Assembly: GCA_902767195.1 (NCBI GenBank)
Contig: CACXGS010000024.1
Location: 1-7,991, forward strand
Direction: 5' to 3'
Origin: an uncultured Lachnospiraceae bacterium
GTDB lineage: Bacteria > Bacillota_A > Clostridia > Lachnospirales > Lachnospiraceae
Length of the DNA: 7,991 bases
Position 1 is the first letter of the stretch. Each line of letters starts with the position of its first letter. This document shows positions 6,392-7,991 of the stretch, piece after piece. The position numbers and the translations under genes were made by a program. The notes below the pieces were generated by a model, which did not search any database, was not told the origin of the DNA, and saw only the letters and a program-made list of their open reading frames with translations.

Positions 6392-6904
6392 ATGGCAAAA
6401 GTAGGTATTGTAATGGGCAGTGATTCAGATATGCCCATCATGGCAAAGGCAGCTGACGTTCTGACAGAGCTTGGTGTGGAGTATGATATGACTATCATCT
6501 CAGCACACAGGGAGCCGGAAGAATTCTTCCAATATGCAAAGTCTGCAGAGGATAAAGGATATAAGGTAATCATTGCAGGAGCAGGGAAAGCTGCTCATCT
6601 CCCGGGAATGTGCGCGGCAATTTTTCCTATGCCGGTGATCGGTATTCCCATGAAGACTTCTGATCTTGGGGGAGTGGATTCCCTCTATTCCATCGTACAG
6701 ATGCCCTCCGGCATTCCGGTTGCCACGGTTGCGATCAACGGTGCTCAGAATGCGGGTATCCTTGCTGCTAAGATTCTTGCCACGTCGGATCCCGACCTGC
6801 TTGGACGTTTGAAAGACTACTCAGAGAAACTGAAAGATCAGGTAAAGGCCAAGGATCAGAAACTGTCTGAACTGGGCTATAAAGAATATTTGAAGCTTAT
6901 GTAA
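6392..6904 (+). CDS. purE: N5-carboxyaminoimidazole ribonucleotide mutase (PurE, class I type)
   Basis: Cytosolic enzyme of purine synthesis that gives 4-carboxy-5-aminoimidazole ribonucleotide (CAIR). The 170-residue length and motifs fit the bacterial class I form: GSDSD (9-13), SAHREP (37-42) with catalytic H39, [12 protein letters not shown] (62-73), and the late [15 protein letters not shown] stretch (103-117). The class II (AIR carboxylase) motif pattern is not present. Class I PurE normally uses N5-CAIR made by PurK; no purK is in the window, as purM follows directly. The second glycine often seen in AGGAAHLPG is lysine (K66) here, a variant I believe is common in clostridia. The ATG at 6392 follows AGAGGAG at 6379-6385, with 6-base spacing. 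The gap to pyrF is 40 bases. Confidence 0.95.
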   Translation: MAKVGIVMGSDSDMPIMAKAADVLTELGVEYDMTIISAHREPEEFFQYAKSAEDKGYKVIIAGAGKAAHLPGMCAAIFPMPVIGIPMKTSDLGGVDSLYSIVQMPSGIPVATVAINGAQNAGILAAKILATSDPDLLGRLKDYSEKLKDQVKAKDQKLSELGYKEYLKLM

Positions 6905-6921
6905 CCGGAAAGGAGCTCTCT

Positions 6922-7947
6922 ATGGATTACAAAAATGCTGGTGTGGATATCGAAGCCGGATATCGTTCCGTGGAATTAATGAAGAAGCATGTTCAGGAGA
7001 CGATGCGAAAAGAAGTTCTCAGCAATATCGGAGGATTTTCCGGAGCATTTTCCCTGAAGGACTATATGAGTATGGAAAATCCTACCCTGGTATCCGGTAC
7101 GGACGGTGTGGGAACCAAGCTGAAGCTTGCTTTCCTGCTGGATCGTCATGACACGGTGGGCATTGACTGTGTGGCCATGTGTGTCAATGATATTGCCTGC
7201 GCCGGAGGGGAACCTCTCTTTTTCCTGGATTACATTGCCTGTGGCAAGAATGTGCCGGAGAAAATCGCTTCCATCGTGTCCGGTGTGGCAGAGGGATGCA
7301 AGCAGGCCGGAGCTGCTCTCATCGGTGGTGAGACAGCGGAGATGCCTGGCTTTTATCCGGAAGATGAGTACGACCTGGCCGGTTTTGCCGTGGGTATTGT
7401 GGATGAGAAGGATCTGATTACCGGGAAGGCGATCCGGGAAGGCGACCTGCTGGTGGGAATCGCTTCCTCCGGAATTCACAGCAATGGATACTCTCTGGTG
7501 CGCAAGGTCTTCCCTATGGAAAAGGATGCTCTTAATGAGTACCGGGAAGAGCTGGGACAGACTCTGGGTCAGGCGCTGATCACTCCTACAAAGATTTATG
7601 TGAAAGCCCTTAAAGCTGTCAAAGATGCGGGCATTAAGATTAAGGGATGCAGTCATATTACCGGCGGAGGTTTCTATGAGAATATTCCCCGTATGCTTCC
7701 GGAAGGAGTCCGGGCTGTGGTAAGAAAAGACAGCTATCAGGTGCCGGCTATTTTCCGGCTTCTTGCCAAAGAGGGAGACATTGCAGAACAGGCCATGTAC
7801 AACACCTATAACATGGGGATCGGTATGATGCTGGCTCTTGATGCAGCGGATGCAGAAGCAGCTGTAAAGGCCCTCAGGGATGCCGGGGAAGATGCCTTTA
7901 TTGTGGGTGAGATCCGGAAGGGAGAAAAAGGAGTGGACTTATGTTAA
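6922..7947 (+). CDS. purM: Phosphoribosylformylglycinamidine cyclo-ligase (AIR synthetase)
   Basis: ATP-dependent ring closure of FGAM to aminoimidazole ribonucleotide, the substrate for the PurK/PurE step, so the neighbouring genes encode consecutive chemistry. The 341 residues are full length. Family signatures are [13 protein letters not shown] (58-70), [20 protein letters not shown] (87-106), [12 protein letters not shown] (134-145), [19 protein letters not shown] (176-194), the [13 protein letters not shown] block (245-257) and [10 protein letters not shown] (293-302). The start is fixed by AAAGGAG at 6909-6915, 6 bases before the ATG, and a 17-base gap after purE. The stop at 7945-7947 overlaps the purN start by 7 bases, suggesting translational coupling. 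No irregularity is seen. Confidence 0.97.
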   Translation: MDYKNAGVDIEAGYRSVELMKKHVQETMRKEVLSNIGGFSGAFSLKDYMSMENPTLVSGTDGVGTKLKLAFLLDRHDTVGIDCVAMCVNDIACAGGEPLFFLDYIACGKNVPEKIASIVSGVAEGCKQAGAALIGGETAEMPGFYPEDEYDLAGFAVGIVDEKDLITGKAIREGDLLVGIASSGIHSNGYSLVRKVFPMEKDALNEYREELGQTLGQALITPTKIYVKALKAVKDAGIKIKGCSHITGGGFYENIPRMLPEGVRAVVRKDSYQVPAIFRLLAKEGDIAEQAMYNTYNMGIGMMLALDAADAEAAVKALRDAGEDAFIVGEIRKGEKGVDLC

Positions 7948-7991
7948 GACTTGCCGTATTAGTATCCGGCGGAGGTACCAATCTCCAGGCC
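7941..7991 (+). CDS. purN: Phosphoribosylglycinamide formyltransferase, 5' part only
   Basis: The first 17 codons read [17 protein letters not shown], the typical opening strand and glycine-rich phosphate-binding turn (SGGGTNLQA) of PurN, which transfers a formyl group from 10-formyl-tetrahydrofolate to GAR in purine synthesis. The ATG lies inside the last codons of purM in another frame, with AAGGAG at 7928-7933 seven bases upstream. The gene is cut by the window edge, so the folate-binding and catalytic parts cannot be judged. Confidence 0.9.
   Translation, partial: MLRLAVLVSGGGTNLQA

Noticed and set aside
5410..6573. A 387-codon open frame on the - strand opposite pyrF and the start of purE
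   Set aside because: It lies entirely opposite pyrF and purE, which carry clear catalytic motifs. Its product has no recognisable domain, and its length is explained by the codon bias of the opposite strand.
1..7991. CRISPR array, tRNA or rRNA genes
   Set aside because: No regularly spaced direct repeats and no cloverleaf or rRNA-like conserved stretches were noticed; nearly all the sequence is accounted for by protein genes.

Overview
The window looks like chromosomal DNA from a Clostridia-class Firmicute, most likely a Lachnospiraceae-type gut anaerobe. The reasons are strong AGGAGG-type ribosome binding sites before most genes, moderate GC, tightly packed same-strand genes, a type 2 (about 300-residue) OMP decarboxylase, a class I dihydroorotase with an Asp metal ligand, and pyrimidine genes running directly into purine genes. 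The taxonomic call is an inference from protein style, not from a database match.

Layout. Positions 1-233 contain no convincing complete gene. The first ~125 bases are rich in small stem-loops and may be the right end of an IS200/IS605-type (TnpB) element. A recognisable promoter (166-194) then precedes pyrE (234-917). A 50-residue membrane protein (938-1090) follows, and an intrinsic terminator (1101-1144) closes this short unit. A TATAAT box lies at the edge of the terminator's T tract and may start the next unit: a VanZ-like membrane protein (1169-1690), an overlapping 101-residue membrane protein (1677-1982), a 698-residue M29-type aminopeptidase with a large extra N-terminal domain (2002-4098), pyrC (4119-5384), pyrF (5428-6351), purE (6392-6904), purM (6922-7947), and the first 17 codons of purN (from 7941). 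All genes are on the + strand with gaps of at most about 80 bases.

How the genes work together. PyrC makes dihydroorotate. PyrE and PyrF perform the last two steps to UMP. The dihydroorotate dehydrogenase between them, and the carbamoyl-phosphate and aspartate transcarbamylase steps, are not in the window. PurM, PurE and PurN belong to IMP synthesis. PyrE and PurF-type chemistry both draw on PRPP, so joint expression of the two pathways is sensible. The three membrane proteins and the aminopeptidase have no known role in nucleotide synthesis. The aminopeptidase could supply amino acids such as Asp, Gly and Gln as precursors, but that is speculation.

Overall this is mostly an ordinary housekeeping cluster. 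The parts most worth a second look are the domain-extended M29 peptidase, the terminator/promoter junction before the VanZ gene with its missing ribosome binding site, the structured DNA at the left edge, and a near-palindrome ahead of purE. I did not find a clear new defence, mobile or regulatory system.
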